Source: Aureobasidium sp. EXF-3400
Lineage: Eukaryota > Ascomycota > Dothideomycetes > Dothideales > Saccotheciaceae
DNA length: 64,000 nt
Direction: 5' to 3'
NCBI GenBank assembly: GCA_024195585.1
Contig: SWBL01000054.1
Coordinates: 1 to 64,000, forward strand
Part shown: positions 9,565-21,783 of the stretch, piece by piece
Position numbering within the stretch: the first letter of the stretch is position 1
Layout: each line of letters opens with the position of its first letter
Notes under the pieces: generated by a model
The model's input: the letters and a program-made list of their open reading frames with translations, nothing else
Told to the model about the DNA's origin: nothing
Databases searched by the model: none
Translations under genes and position numbers: made by a program

Positions 9565-12020
9565 ATGGCGTCTGTATTCGGAGGAGGGGCAGTGGACCCC
9601 GAAACACTGTATACCAAGCAAGCCTGCATCGGTAAGAAGACCCTACTGGCCAAGCGAGGAAGAACGCATGCTGATGCAACCCAACAGGAGGTGGCAGCTT
9701 CGGAAAGGTCTATAAAGGGTGAGTCGCATACCCGTCCACATATTCAATGTCTAGACTGCTGACCACCTGTGTTCGCTAGTGTCGATAAACGTACCGGTCA
9801 AGCCGTCGCCATCAAGGTCATCGATGTTGAAAACGCAGAAGACGAAGTAGACGACATCATCCAAGAGATCTCCATTCTCTCTGGTCTCAACTCTCCCTAC
9901 ACCACCAAATACTATGGATCATACCTGAAGGGCTCAGATCTGTGGATCATCATGGAGTACTGCTCGGGTGGCAGCTGTGGCAATCTCATGAGGCCTGGTA
10001 GTATTCCCGAGGATTACATCATTATCATCATTCGTGAATTGCTCATGGGTCTGGAATATCTGCACAACGACAACAAGCTTCACAGAGACATCAAAGGTGA
10101 CCCAGACTAGCAGACTCAAAACGGTCCCTTGCTAATCAAGACTCAACAGCTGCCAATATCTTGCTTGGGTCAAACGGACAAGTTAAGCTAGCCGACTTTG
10201 GTGTTTCTGGTCAACTCTCTGCCACTATGACCAAGAAGAACACATTTGTGGGAACTCCATTCTGGATGGCCCCAGAAGTCATCAAGCAATCAGGATACGA
10301 CCACAAGGCCGACATCTGGTCTCTTGGTATCACCGCCCTGGAGCTGGCCTATGGAGAGCCCCCGTATGCCGACATTCACCCTATGAAAGTTCTTTTCCTC
10401 ATTCCCAAGAACCCTCCTCCGCAACTTGAAGGCGACTTCAGCCAGTCTTTCAAAGACTTTGTCAATCTCTGTTTGCGCAAGGAGCCCAAAGAACGACCCA
10501 GTGCCAAGGAACTTCTCAAACACCCCTGGATCCGCAAGGCCAGAAGGACTACATACCTGACTGAGCTGATCGAGAGATACGAAAGATGGCAGGCACGTCA
10601 CGGTGATCGCGAAGAAGATGACGATGATGTCCGCGAGGTCTCGCCTCCGCGCAGCTCTGAAGAAGAAGATCTTTGGGACTTTGGTACGGTTCGACCCCTT
10701 TCTCGAAGAGCACCGGGGCTGAAGGTCATGAATGAGGCCGCCATGAACACTCGTAACCAGACATCCGTCCCCGAGCCTCAATCTCCAACCAAGCAGTCGG
10801 CTTCTCGGCTAGGTGAAGAGAACTCGAGTCGTCGCACTGTCCGAGCAGCACCTAGCATGCCACCACCACCTTTGCCCAGGGATCTATCTCCATCCAAGCG
10901 ACCAAGCTCATCAGCAGGTGCCGTGCCTCCATCACCTAGTGTAGCTGCTAGGGTCCCTCTGCCTGCCTCGCCTATCAAGAAAGTGATGTCGCAGGCACCA
11001 GCCGAGACCCCACGCACTCCACAATCGACAAGTTCGAGATACACGACCAACCAGGCACAATTAAAGTCACCACCACAACAGCTCAATGACGATTTTATCC
11101 AGCAATCTATTGCTGCAGACATGTCTTCTTACATGAATGGTCTCTCTTTGAATGAGAGAGCGAATGAGCTGAGTAGGCCTTCGACGCCATCTACCCAAAA
11201 GCAAACCAGCGCATCGAATCACAACTTGTCGAGATCTCCAGAAAAGACACCCTCTGTCCCGTTCCCACTCGAAAGAACGTCTTCTTCTCTGAGCGTACAG
11301 CAGCAGTATCAGCAGCAACAACGTCAGCAGCAACCGCAACAGACACGTCCGCAGCAGCAGCAACCTCTACCGGAGCTGGCACCTCGGAAATCAAGTTTGT
11401 CTGCGTGGTCTGAGAACCCTGCAGTGCCAAGATCACAAGCATTGGGACCCCAGGTCAGATCGAGACAAGATTCGGATGTTCAGACCAGATCGAGACAGAA
11501 CTCGGATGCTCCGAGCAGATCAAGGCAAGACTCGGATGCTCAAGCCAGATCAGATGCTCAACTCAGAGCCAGGCAAAATTCTGATGCTCAACTCAGAACG
11601 CAGCAATCGTTCGATTCCATACAGAGCAGTTCATCAAGCAGCAGACCCTCTTCCTCATCCTCGGCTTCAATTTCTGGACCTTCGCCCCCGGCTCAGCCTC
11701 AGAACGATGAGATCACCGCTCTGTCAGGTGTAGTGATTCCTGCTCTTGAAGCCGCACTCCACCGCCGTGCGTATCAACTTTCACAGCTGCAAAAGTCAGC
11801 AAACACTCAATCGAAACTTGCGCCTACTCCGCAAGACATTATGCTCAAGAGGCAGGCACACGAGCAGATTCGTAGATTGGTCTCTAAAGTGGGCCGTCTG
11901 ATGAAGGATATTGATCATTGGGACAAAGTTGCGCCTGTGGGTATGGGCGATGGCGTCGAAGGGTTTCTTGAAGGTGTGCTAGAGGAGGTGTTGTGTCGTG
12001 TGGAAGCCGAAGATGCTTGA
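9565..12020 (+). CDS. Ste20-family germinal-centre kinase (GCK-III, MST3/YSK1/Sps1-like)
   Basis: Four exons: 9565-9631, 9688-9718 (31 nt), 9780-10096 and 10150-12020; 761 aa. The glycine loop GGGSFG (residues 23-28) is assembled across an intron. The catalytic lysine is K45 in VAIK, the HRD aspartate D136, the DFG aspartate D154, and GTPFWMAPE forms the activation segment and APE motif. All catalytic residues are present. The kinase domain is followed by a long disordered region with a poly-Gln tract (11297-11373), a 10-residue RQDSDA-type repeat and a helical C-terminus ([14 protein letters not shown] onward). The best family match is the fungal MST-1/Sps1 group, which acts in septation and morphogenesis; SidA/SepL is a less likely alternative. 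Confidence 0.9.
11451..11618 (+). repeat. 30-bp coding minisatellite in the kinase gene
   Basis: Six in-frame units start at 11451, 11481, 11511, 11541 (shortened to 18 nt), 11559 and 11589. They encode ten-residue repeats of the pattern Q-x-R-S-R-Q-D/N-S-D-A. The last unit is degenerate. Confidence 0.9.
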
Positions 12021-13347
12021 GTGAGGCGCACGACACCTTTTTTCGATTCTTGGTTCTGCAATTGGAGAAATCAAGGGTCTGAAGGAGCTCGTAACTTCCT
12101 GTGTAGAAGTCTTTCGTTTTTCTTTTCTTCGTTGGGCAAGAGCATTGGGCCTGTGACTATTGAGGGCACAGCTCGAGGTCCATCGTTCTTACCACTTTTG
12201 TTGTTTGTAGGCATTTTGAAGCGGCATTGATTGAGCGGCATGCATTGCGCAGGGCGCAAAGAATAGAAAGAGATGATGTTGAGCAGCAGCAGGAAGGAGC
12301 TTGAACACGAATACAAAGCCAATACTTGACAGCCCTATCTCTCGCATAGGCATCATGCGCCTTTCTTCACCTTACTTACTATGACTTGATCTCTTTCCCG
12401 ATGAGCCATGTTTTCCTTGCTCGACAGACACTCGGCTTTCGCACGCTCAGATACCACCACCTTCGTTCAACACACGATGACTCAACGTCCAGTCGTCGTA
12501 TATAGTCAATTGATAGCTACATTCTTGACGCTAATGATCGATGGAGGCTTATCCCTTACTATCATCGTGTTAGATACAGTTGCCTTTCTTCTGAGAAATA
12601 CAGCTATTCATCATGACATCCATCTGTTGATTGGGCATTTCCATGTGTTGTCCAATGCTCATTTCAATCGCTGATTTGGCCGCTTCCTTTGCCTCAGTTG
12701 ATGGAGTACTTTGGTTTATGGTCTTAAGAGGTATGCTTCGAAAGGTATCAAACACTCTTCCAACAGGGGGGAGGTTGAGACTGTGTTCTTGGATTCGGTG
12801 CAAAGTTGATGCTTCTCAGAAGTAGCCTTATTTTTGAGATACTAGATTGACAGGTAGTATCTAGAGACTTTGCTGATATATATCTGATAGATGTCTCAAT
12901 GTTTCATCGACCGGGCCCTCGCGCGTCCACTGCTTGGCCTTTCCATGGCTGATGTTGGCAGGCATTCTGGCTATTCTGAGTACGCGGTATGGTCATTTGA
13001 TCCCATCAAGGAAGCAGATTTGGCGGCTCATGACGGCAGTGATGAAGATCAACCTATCGTACGTTCACGACAGAGCTCAATCTTGACAGACTACTCCCTT
13101 GACTCTGCACTCTTGGTGGTTTCTGCCATTCGTGATGTTATTCCGTCTACTTCCTCATCAGATCATATCTCATTCGAAGCAAATCTTGGATCCTTTTGGT
13201 TTGGTGTTGGTGTTTTACGAGTACTGGACCTGGGTACCCTGCTCTCTGGCCCATCTGTGCATCTGGATTGTAATGCCAAATACTGCTTCTCTGAACGGAG
13301 CGGAAGTGATAGTTGAAGGGAAGGACATTGCTATGAGGGTAATGGAG

Positions 13348-13416
13348 GTAGATAGAGGACTTCGAAGATGGTAGATAGAGGATTTCAACGATGGTAGATA
13401 GAGGACTTCCGTCTTG
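13348..13416. repeat. 23-bp tandem repeat, three copies
   Basis: Units at 13348-13370, 13371-13393 and 13394-13416 share the core GTAGATAGAGGAYTTC. Units 1 and 2 differ at three positions; unit 3 diverges at its end. Confidence 0.9.
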
Positions 13417-13581
13417 CACGATCAAAGCAGCATTTGATGAGCTTGCTCGAGGGAAAGAGTGCTCAAAGACCAAAGCCTTGGCGTGGAAGATAGCATCATG
13501 CTATAAACTCGAATTGGTGCTTTGTATCTGAGGATAGCATGTATTGTCAAGGCTACCCAAAAGGTCAATGTCTGTGATAAA

Positions 13582-13985
13582 CTTCCTTGCTTCGCATATG
13601 AGGACCCAGACTGTCTTTCAGAAGCATACAGTCACAGGTCAAGCTTGGCTTGTTTGACACGTCAGCATTTTTCGAGAAGTGGTGCCTGGATGTGGTGCTA
13701 AAGTTGATCTCCTCCAAAATGACCTTGTCTGAGTCAAACTTTTTTGTGTAAGTACCTGCAATTGTTCGGTTTGAAAGTATACATCACAGCTCGCATTGGC
13801 TCCTCTGACATATCAGCGTCTTTCGAAAGTGGTTCCTGGATGTGATGCAAAGTTGATGCGTTCCCAAACGGTTTATGGCTGTATTAAGCTTCCTTGCTCG
13901 CGTATGAGGACCTGAATCGTTTTTTTTTTTTTTTTTGAAATATGCATTACAATTCATTTTGGGATTTGACATATCAGTATCTTCT
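13582..13985. repeat. decayed ~150-bp repeat, about three partial copies
   Basis: The motif CTTCCTTGCTTCGCATATGAGGACC at 13582 recurs with changes at 13889. A second module (tTGACACGTCAGC...AAGTGGTGCCTGGATGTGGTGC...AAAGTTGAT) at about 13645-13709 recurs at 13795-13857, and its first part again at about 13960-13985. A short related piece (GGTGCAAAGTTGATGC) lies at about 12796-12812. The copies have diverged, so the array is old. It has no coding capacity that I can see. Confidence 0.75.
13920..13936. repeat. T17 homopolymer tract
   Basis: Seventeen consecutive T residues lie inside the decayed repeat field. Confidence 0.95.
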
Positions 13986-14022
13986 CTTTTAACGTTGCAG
14001 AGCGTTAAGAAGTCCATGTTCC

Positions 14023-14068
14023 TTTGAGAAGATTATCCGAAGCTCTTTTGAGAAGGTTACCCGAAGCC
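14023..14068. repeat. 22-bp direct repeat, two copies
   Basis: TTTGAGAAGATTATCCGAAG at 14023 and TTTGAGAAGGTTACCCGAAG at 14047, spaced 24 nt start to start, with few differences. Confidence 0.85.
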
Positions 14069-16367
14069 AGACTTGTGCGTGCGCAGTCAACCGCTCCTTC
14101 CAACGTAGGTGGTAGGTTTTGAGTGAAAGTATCCCCTTGATGATGATGATGTTTATTCGACGGAACTCAATCCTCTGTCGTAAGCCTCGGAGGAAGAGTA
14201 TCCCTTGATGATGGTATACCCGGTGAGCTTGACGCGGCGGCTTGTCCCAAAAGAAGAAAGAAAAAAGAGCATCTTCCTCCCTCTATGAGTTCCTCGGAAC
14301 AGTTGGAGTCAAAAGCATGCGGCTCAGACCTTTTTTGGGTTTACAGCCGCCATCATCTATAACCGTGATCGTTCAACCGTACGTAAGAAGCGAAATGGAA
14401 ATACAAATAAGCCAGAAAAGAAACTCGCCGCTATAGCAAACAGCCTTTCTCTTTTTCCAAATCCTTTTTGGTTTTGGCGAAAAGAGATTGGCGAAAAAAA
14501 AAGAAGTTGGCGGCGTCGTGTGTTTATGGATGGCACCCGCAGTCGTGGTATGATACCACTTTTGGATCTTCTTGTGTCTTTTGCGCCGCCCGGCGGGGCT
14601 CGCTCATCGGAGGGGCATCATCGGGGTCGGACCATTATTTCCCAAAACAAGCTGTCCGACTCCCCGTCGAAACGAAAGCATACCTTGAGGAGAGAAAGAC
14701 CTTTCCTGTTCTGATCAAGTTTGAGCATGTTATCATTTGACCGCTCTTGGTTGTGCTTTCCCCAACGGAAATTGTTTTTCTTGGATGTGGGTCGGCAGAT
14801 GTGACAGGTGGGTGGTTTGGTCGAGGTATCTTCGGACGTGCAGGTTGATGCTGGATGTTCGCATCCCGTGTCTGCTGCATCACTTTGACATTTTGATACT
14901 GTTCGGAGATTGTTCCGACCACCTCTTATTGAATAGAAATGTGGTGGCATGGTATCGAGGCAGTTTGGAAGCGACATTCTTTCCACCATGACTGATACCT
15001 CCCGAGTCTCGACAGATACAGATGTTTTTGCGAAAGATCCGAAGGCTTCCTCACCGCTTCTTTCCTCACCATCTCGCATTCGCCAATTGTGCTCGGCGAG
15101 GTAGATCTCCACGCAATACCAAGTTTTTCGGTTCTTGAAACCAAGTATGATCCTCCTGAGCAAAAGTCTGTTTTATGGCGTGTGTGTTCGAACGTAACAC
15201 TACACCGCAACACGGTTGTCCAAGAGTCTGCCATGTTTGGAGCCTCAAAAGCAAGGATCACCAGCGACGAGCGAATGCGAATCCGGCTATTACAGCACGA
15301 GACTCGTACAAGATGAGATTGTCCGTTCAGGCTTAAACTACTCTGTTGCAGTGCAGTGTCAAGAAAGCGTCGAAGATACGAATCACTGATATATACAACT
15401 CTCTATCTTGCATGAAAAGCTTCAGCAGAGCCGTCTCGTCTATATAACAATTACTGCAGCATCAAAACTCAATCATCGGAGTAGCTTCCGAAAGATACCC
15501 GTGTTGAGCATCTAGACACATGACATACAGCAAGTCCATGCGATCGAGTAATGCAGAGGGAAACTTGACAAAACACCGACGCTACAATGACAAGGAAACA
15601 CACGAGCATGCCGAAGAAGAAAGAAATACAAATCGCATCAAACTGTAAAGAACCTTATCATCCACTATCAGATTCATGTCACAATGGCCGCGGTCAGCAT
15701 GGGCCCAGGCCTTTGATGCAACTCTCAGGCACAAAAAACGTATAGCGAAACATTTGAAAGGGGCCTGGAACATTCATTCGCCAGCCAGCCGTAAGGTTGT
15801 CTATCCGCTAGCAGCAACTCGTTTGAAATGAGAACGGGAATCAAACTTGATACAGAAACCAAAATGCCACACCCTGCCGAGCCTCGCTCTCGCTCCCTGG
15901 TGGGAGCGCAAAGAAGAACGAAACTTGATCAAACGCCTCGCTGATGAAACTTTCGATCGAGGAAGAAAGAAGCAGAAGCTGAAGTAGAAGTAGAAGAGAC
16001 AAACAGACAAAGTACAGTGAAAACAATGTATTAAGGAAGCAAGAAAAATCACAAACACGCTTTTCTTCGTCATTATGCAAGCTTTTTTCGATCCAGGATG
16101 TCCATTATCGTAACACCTTGCCAGTCATCGTGAAATCCATCTCTATCGTCGTTGATTTTCTCTCCGTCGTCTTTGTTTCCATCCTCGGGAAGGACGTGTG
16201 TTTTGTGCATTTGTCGATCGATATGATCCGCTGCATTGTGTTGTTGTGTATAGGATCCCCTCTTTCATGTCAGGACCACCAAGTCCAGTCTGGAGGTGTA
16301 CCGCATCGGTAGCGGGATTCGAGAAACCCATCGTCGAAGTACGCCTTTGGGGCTCATCATGACAGTC

Positions 16368-19082
16368 TCAGAGCCCAAAGTTAACAACACCCATACCCTT
16401 GGCTTTTGCAACGTCGATCCAGTCGACCTCTTCCGCTCTGCCTCCGTTCAATACCCTCAACCTCTGCTCTTCGAATACCATGCTCAACAATTCCCTGCTC
16501 CTAGTCGCATTTCTTGAAATTCCGGTTCCTTCCATGACTGTGAGCAGTGCAAGGGCTCGAGATTTGGTTTCTGAGTCTGCACTTGTGAAGCCAGCGATAA
16601 AAATTGGGAATACCAGTTGGTGCTGATCGTAAGCTTGTAGAGCGACGGCGGCGTCGGCAATGGAGAGTATCTTGAGACTGTGTAGGCGCGTTTCGGAGCG
16701 TTGCGAGGGGTTTAGGTGAAAGGGTTGAGTGGGATAGAGGGAGCTGTTTGAGTAAACTACCCAGGTGCTAAATTGTAGTTGTGACTGCGAGAAGACACAA
16801 AGTTAGTCTAGTGAATCCCTGATGAACCTCTTCGACGTGTGTGGAGGGCGGGATAAACTTACAAAGTCTAGGAACACGCGAGCACTGGCGGGGAGTTGGC
16901 CTGTCGCATATTCGGAGTTTGGTTGGAAGAGATAGGAAGGGCAGTAGCGGTGCCATGATGCATAGAGCTCGCTCTGGAAGTGTTCAACCATTTGCGCGCA
17001 TGCGGCTAGTAACGAGCTACCAGCAGGCCCATGTAGAGTCTGTACTGTAGCTTCGGCGCGCAGTTTAAGCTGTAGCTCACACAGCTTGGCACCTTGTATG
17101 CACACTTGGCGTGCAAACGTATAGACATCCGCGTGAGCACCAGCATGCTCGCCGTGCCAGCTTCCGGGCGGTCGTGCAATTTCGAAGACAGGGAAGATGC
17201 GAGTCCAATCGGGCATCGCCAAATCGTCGGCGAGGAAGGCGCGAACGAAGTGTCCGTTGCCGTTTCCTGACAGGCAAGCTTGTTTATCGAGGTAAAGTAC
17301 ATACCATAGGATATGTGCTTGCAGAACGCCATTTGACTGTCCTTTGCGGTGCTGGGCTATCCTGACCAGGTGTTGAATGTGGTGCTCCCACATGTTCATA
17401 TTGAAAGCCTCTTGCGTGTTGCTTGGAGCTTGTGTCGCGTAGCTGATGTCGTAGATCAGTAGTAGGAAATGTAGGTACAGAAGTCGATCGGAGTGTAGAT
17501 CCGATGGTGAGGACAAGCTGGAGGATATGGCTTGATGATAGTGTTGGAAGGCTTCCGTCAAGAGTTGTTGCTGACCCTTGAGTGCCAGGCTAAGCAGGGA
17601 CACAGCACATATTGCGTGATAAAGCTGGCACGAAGTCAGCAAATGATCAATGCGGTTCAGAACAGCCGCGCGTGATTTCTAGGGCCAGCTCAAGCAGCCA
17701 GTCGAAGCTTCAAGCTCAATGGGCACTGCGAGTTGCGGTGGTGTGGCCGCCGTGGTGTACGACAGGAAGCTTGCCCCAAAGTCAAGGGAACAAGGCAAAA
17801 CGGAAGTCGGTAACTTACAGGAGGAAAGTCTCGGGCTTCAGCGACGATTGGATCATCCTGCGTTGGTCGGTCGACGTGTAGACTTCTGGTGAGAGGAAAT
17901 ACGCGCTTCGAGATGAAGCCTCGATAATGGACCATGAGCCTCTCGTCTCGCAGCCCCTGAGTGACCGAGTCATTTCGCCGCCCAGATGGCAAACTGGATC
18001 CTCGCGATCCGCCAGACAAGTTGAGTGAATGTAAGTTCTCCGGTAGACTGGTTCTTCTATCGACAGGAAAGCTCGTCAGACTTGGTAGAGACAAAGGGGC
18101 GTCCTCAAACTTGGTCAGCACCACGATGTTTGGATCGCCGATTGCACGGTTCGTTATTGGCCTGGCTCGTGGGACCTCTGTCGACAACTGGCTGTCCCAA
18201 CTGTTGCGACGAGATTGGAGGCTAGATTTTCGTGTTCGTGGTCCAGGAAGCGGTCCATACTCTGGCAGACCAGCAAAGCTTTCGGGGTTAACAACGACGT
18301 TGAAAGTACCGGGTACTTGCCCTTCGGCCTTCTTCTCGCGATCCTCATCGTTGGTCAACTCAGCAAATGAGGGAAGGTCATCGTAAGTTGGTGATTGTGA
18401 TCTTCGGCTTTCCGAGGTTATACGAGGTGCTTGTGCTGGGCATCGTCAGCCAACGCTTTAGGGTTGAGATGTACTAATGACTGGATTGTGCTCATCGGCG
18501 CTCACAGTCCGATGCCATGACGAGGATGAAAGAGCACTTACGATCCCAGACAGCGTTGCCTGTTGTTGACACATTGGAGTACTTGTTTTGGGTGTTTTGG
18601 GTGACATCGTCGAACTTCCAGCGGAACTCCCAGTCGCATTCTTTGTTCAGGCGGGTGCAGGGCTATAAGTATTAGTCAATTGACATTGTGTAGGTACTCA
18701 ATCGTCATGCTTACACCACATCGTGGATGTGTCTCATCACACTTGACCTGAGAACCTTGTCAGTCGATCTCTCAACGTGAATAGAGGGTTGCGTGTCCTC
18801 ATCTCCCTGGTATCAACACACCTTTCGTTTTCTGCATGTCCTTTGTGAGAGTATCGAATCAGTAATGGTCCAATTGTCTCGGTAGTTGGGAGGGGAGTTG
18901 AATTACCAGCAGCCGGCCCTCGAGCGGTGCGATAATCTCGGCCGCGTTGAGGAAGTACTTCCGCCAGCAGATTCGATGTCTGCATTAGCAGAAGTAGCAG
19001 GAACGGGCTGCTGGCCTCGAGGTGCTAGAGGTGGAAGCTGGCTTCTGGCGTTCGAAGATGCATCAGGTCTTCGATGTTGCAT
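16368..19082 (-). CDS. Zn2Cys6 fungal-type transcription factor
   Basis: Seven exons by my reconstruction: 19082-18907, 18840-18822 (19 nt), 18747-18715 (33 nt), 18662-18542, 18435-17819, 17678-16863 and 16784-16368; 732 aa. The zinc cluster around residues 58-86 reads GCWTCRKRKVKCDE, then THPRCGPC, then LNKECDW, with all six cysteines present; three introns interrupt it. The region after the cluster is Ser/Arg/Pro-rich. The C-terminal half (LYHAICAVSLLSLALKGQ onward) is the helical Fungal_trans_2/DUF3468-type domain of Upc2-like regulators. An in-frame stop lies upstream of the ATG at 19082. The first 3' splice site is AAAG, which is weak but is the only one that restores the first Cys pair. 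Target genes are unknown. Confidence 0.88.
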
Positions 19083-21783
19083 CGAGGCAACAAGACATTG
19101 ATATGCGGCTATCGGTACGCAAAATCAAGACCTTCTTAGTCAAAGGAGACGGCAACAGCAGAGAGTAGTATTAGCAGGATGAGGAGCAGCTTTTAGCGGG
19201 GCAGCTTGGGAAAATCCCAGTATAGGAGCGTCGTGCCGACCCAGCAAGCCAATTAGAAAAGGCGATATGGAGCAAACTCGAAGCAGTGACCACGCAGTTT
19301 CAAGAGACATTCAGACTGGTAAGAGGGTAAGTAAAGATGCCAGTGAGAGAACCGAGCCGACAGGGAGCGCGGGCGCAGCGAGGTCGCAGGATGGAATGAT
19401 ATAAGGGCAAAAGTAAAAAGGCAAGAGGCACGCAGGCGCCGTGTGCGTAGGAAGGTGCCAGGGTTTTGCGTCTTTCCGCTTTGGTTGTCTACTAGTTTAG
19501 CTTTAAAGAGTTTCGGACTCTATTAGGACGATGGAAGTAATCATGGCTTTTGTGGAGGGGCCACTAGATAGAGGTAATCGCGAGTGGTGAGGTATGAACG
19601 GGGGGACGAGCCATCAACGGTCGACGAAATAAGAACTGGGGAGTTGTGTCATTGGGAGTGATGCATCTCACACTGCGCATGGAAAGAAGTTGGTGCTAGC
19701 GCTGCTGTCGAGTCTAAGCGTTCCGTATGAGATGAAGACAATTCCAACAGGCTTCAGCACCACGACCATGTAATCGCTTCTAGCGTTATTCTAGCTCGGA
19801 AACGTGGCAGCCACGGCCACCCGACATGCTCAACGAGTTGAAGTGGACATCTTGTAGAGAAGCCCTTGGCGTGTGCGTAAAGGTAACGTTCAAGGTTGAG
19901 ATTTTCCTCGCTTGACCTCCCTTTTCGAGCCGATCCCTTCTATATGCAGGCGATCAATGTTTGATCAAAATTGCCATCTACGGTTCATCAGGCTGTCAAA
20001 CGCAAGATAGATGAGTACCTGTACAAGGGCAAGTTATAGGCTCTTACCGCCTATAGATGTGACCTCGGTGCGCCGATCCATTCCATCCAGACGCTTTTGC
20101 ATTGAGGAGTTTATTCCGACGATCAAGGAGTCAGTCGTTAGAGATGATGTCTTTCATGTCGTCAAGTTAGTGGCAGCACCCCGTTCCAGCGCCGTCAGGC
20201 CCTACGATGCATCTGAATCTGGCAAGATGGACGTCGCGTGTAAAAACCAATAGGTTTGTTCAAAGCTCGGAATGCTCCGGGATGCACGGGTACATACCGA
20301 GAAGGTGATGACGGTTGACACTAGTAAAAGGACACCACGTTGTCCAAGCTGGAAAGAAGTTCAGCTAGAACGCCACGGCCGGCTGGAGGAAGTCGCGGTG
20401 TTGCAACATGGAGATTGCCAGATTGTCTGCCCGAGCAAAGCTTGGTGTGTAATGATTGTCCATGCTCACAGTGGCCAGACCGCATCTCAAAAGACGCTGT
20501 GGATGCGCGAAGAGTTGAATTTGAGCATAGCACCACAACAAATCTCAGGCATCAGAAGACAACGCGTACATCATTGACGGCTTCTGCGGCCCGTAGGTAT
20601 GAAACCACGACCCCGGATGCTCGCTCGCAACGGCGCAAAAGGCGAGGGTACAAACGTCATGTCGCCGTATATCGTCGCTGTATGCCGGTAAACACAGGGC
20701 TAAGCATGAACAATCGTGTTCGGAAATTACCTTGCTGGCAGTAAGGTAAGCGATGGAAGCGACGTAAGTTTCTTCTACCAGACGATGCCCGACGGTCCGT
20801 TGATGCAGCCACATGTGTATACCGGTGGTACGAAGCGCATGCAGCGCTTCGTGACGCCATGCAGGCACAACTACAGACATGGATACCCGAACTCAAAAGG
20901 CTGCAAAGAACTATTCGAGTCGGCATATCCGAAAAGGTCGACTACTTCTCCTGAGTACTTCCAACCAAGTACTCCTAGAAGCTCTACAGGACATGCAGAA
21001 TAAGCATGGACTGCGGTTCCCCAATGGAATGCGACCCATTATGACGATGTCAAAGCACTTCACTCCACGCCTTTCAATAAGCTATCTCTCCTTCCAGGAA
21101 GGCGCTTCGAATTCTTCCTTTGTGGATCTCCCTGTCAACCACATCTCCATGTGCCCCGTCGTGAAGCAGCCCCATCAAAAAGCCCCGTCGCTGGGCCCCA
21201 CCGGGTAGTCTTTCCAAATTCGAGTATGATGTCGTGCAGGAGAAACAGCCACAACTGCCGTGGTGACGCTATGGATTTGCTTGGAGACATCGTCCGAGTA
21301 GTATTCAGGCAACGTCTCTACCGGATAGGTACCGGTTGCCAGTACAAGGAGAGTTTAGACGGGGCCGGTGGACGTCGGCGAGACTTGGCGTGGTTGAGGG
21401 TTTGCAGGAGCCACGTGCAAGATGACCGGAGACTCATGGACAGATTCTGGAACTCGAGGAACGAGCGTTTTGACAGTCTCGCGAGTCGCGGGTAGAGCCG
21501 ATGACCCTTTTTTCCATTCCTTCGCGAAGCCCAACGTCGTGCTACATTCTGCTAATCGGTTTGTTGCATCTCCACGTTGTGAGCCCTCGGAGGTGCTGAT
21601 TTACGTGGCTGATGTGGCTTGCATGACTATTGCTGCAATATCTCGCCTTCCCTTTTGATTTCACGGTGTAGCACAAACCTTTTTTGTCGCTATGCAAAAT
21701 GTATTGACATATCTCGTAACTTTAGTTGGGAGAAGAGTCGAGTGGCGCTCGTTTACTAATCCACACGCAGGTAGTCAATTTCA
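19083..21783. other. 2.7 kb intergenic, promoter side of the Zn2Cys6 gene
   Basis: No coding sequence with recognisable features was found on either strand. The right end is the 3' flank of ECM29. Such long upstream regions are common for regulators, but no specific element was identified. Confidence 0.5.

Larger units (their letters stand above)
12021..16367. other. gene-poor 4.3 kb block with decayed repeats
   Basis: No convincing gene lies between the kinase stop and the stop codon of the Zn2Cys6 regulator. The block contains short tandem and dispersed repeats at 12.8-14.2 kb (listed separately), a T17 tract and only short, unsupported reading frames. The longest ATG frame is 12891-13316 (141 codons) with no recognisable domain. 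Confidence 0.6.

Noticed and set aside
12891..13316. 141-codon ATG frame in the gene-poor block
   Set aside because: No recognisable domain, no support from splicing or neighbours, and it sits beside decayed repeats. A chance frame is more likely.
14618..15163. 181-codon minus-strand frame
   Set aside because: It starts at a non-ATG codon, has random-looking composition and shows no family features.
16803..18358. Two separate genes in the Zn2Cys6 region
   Set aside because: They are exons 5 and 6 of one gene; GTAAGT and CTAG join them in frame, and upstream exons supply the zinc cluster.
20011..21495. A chain of plus-strand frames between the regulator and ECM29
   Set aside because: They could not be joined into a protein with any recognisable motif; the composition looks non-coding.
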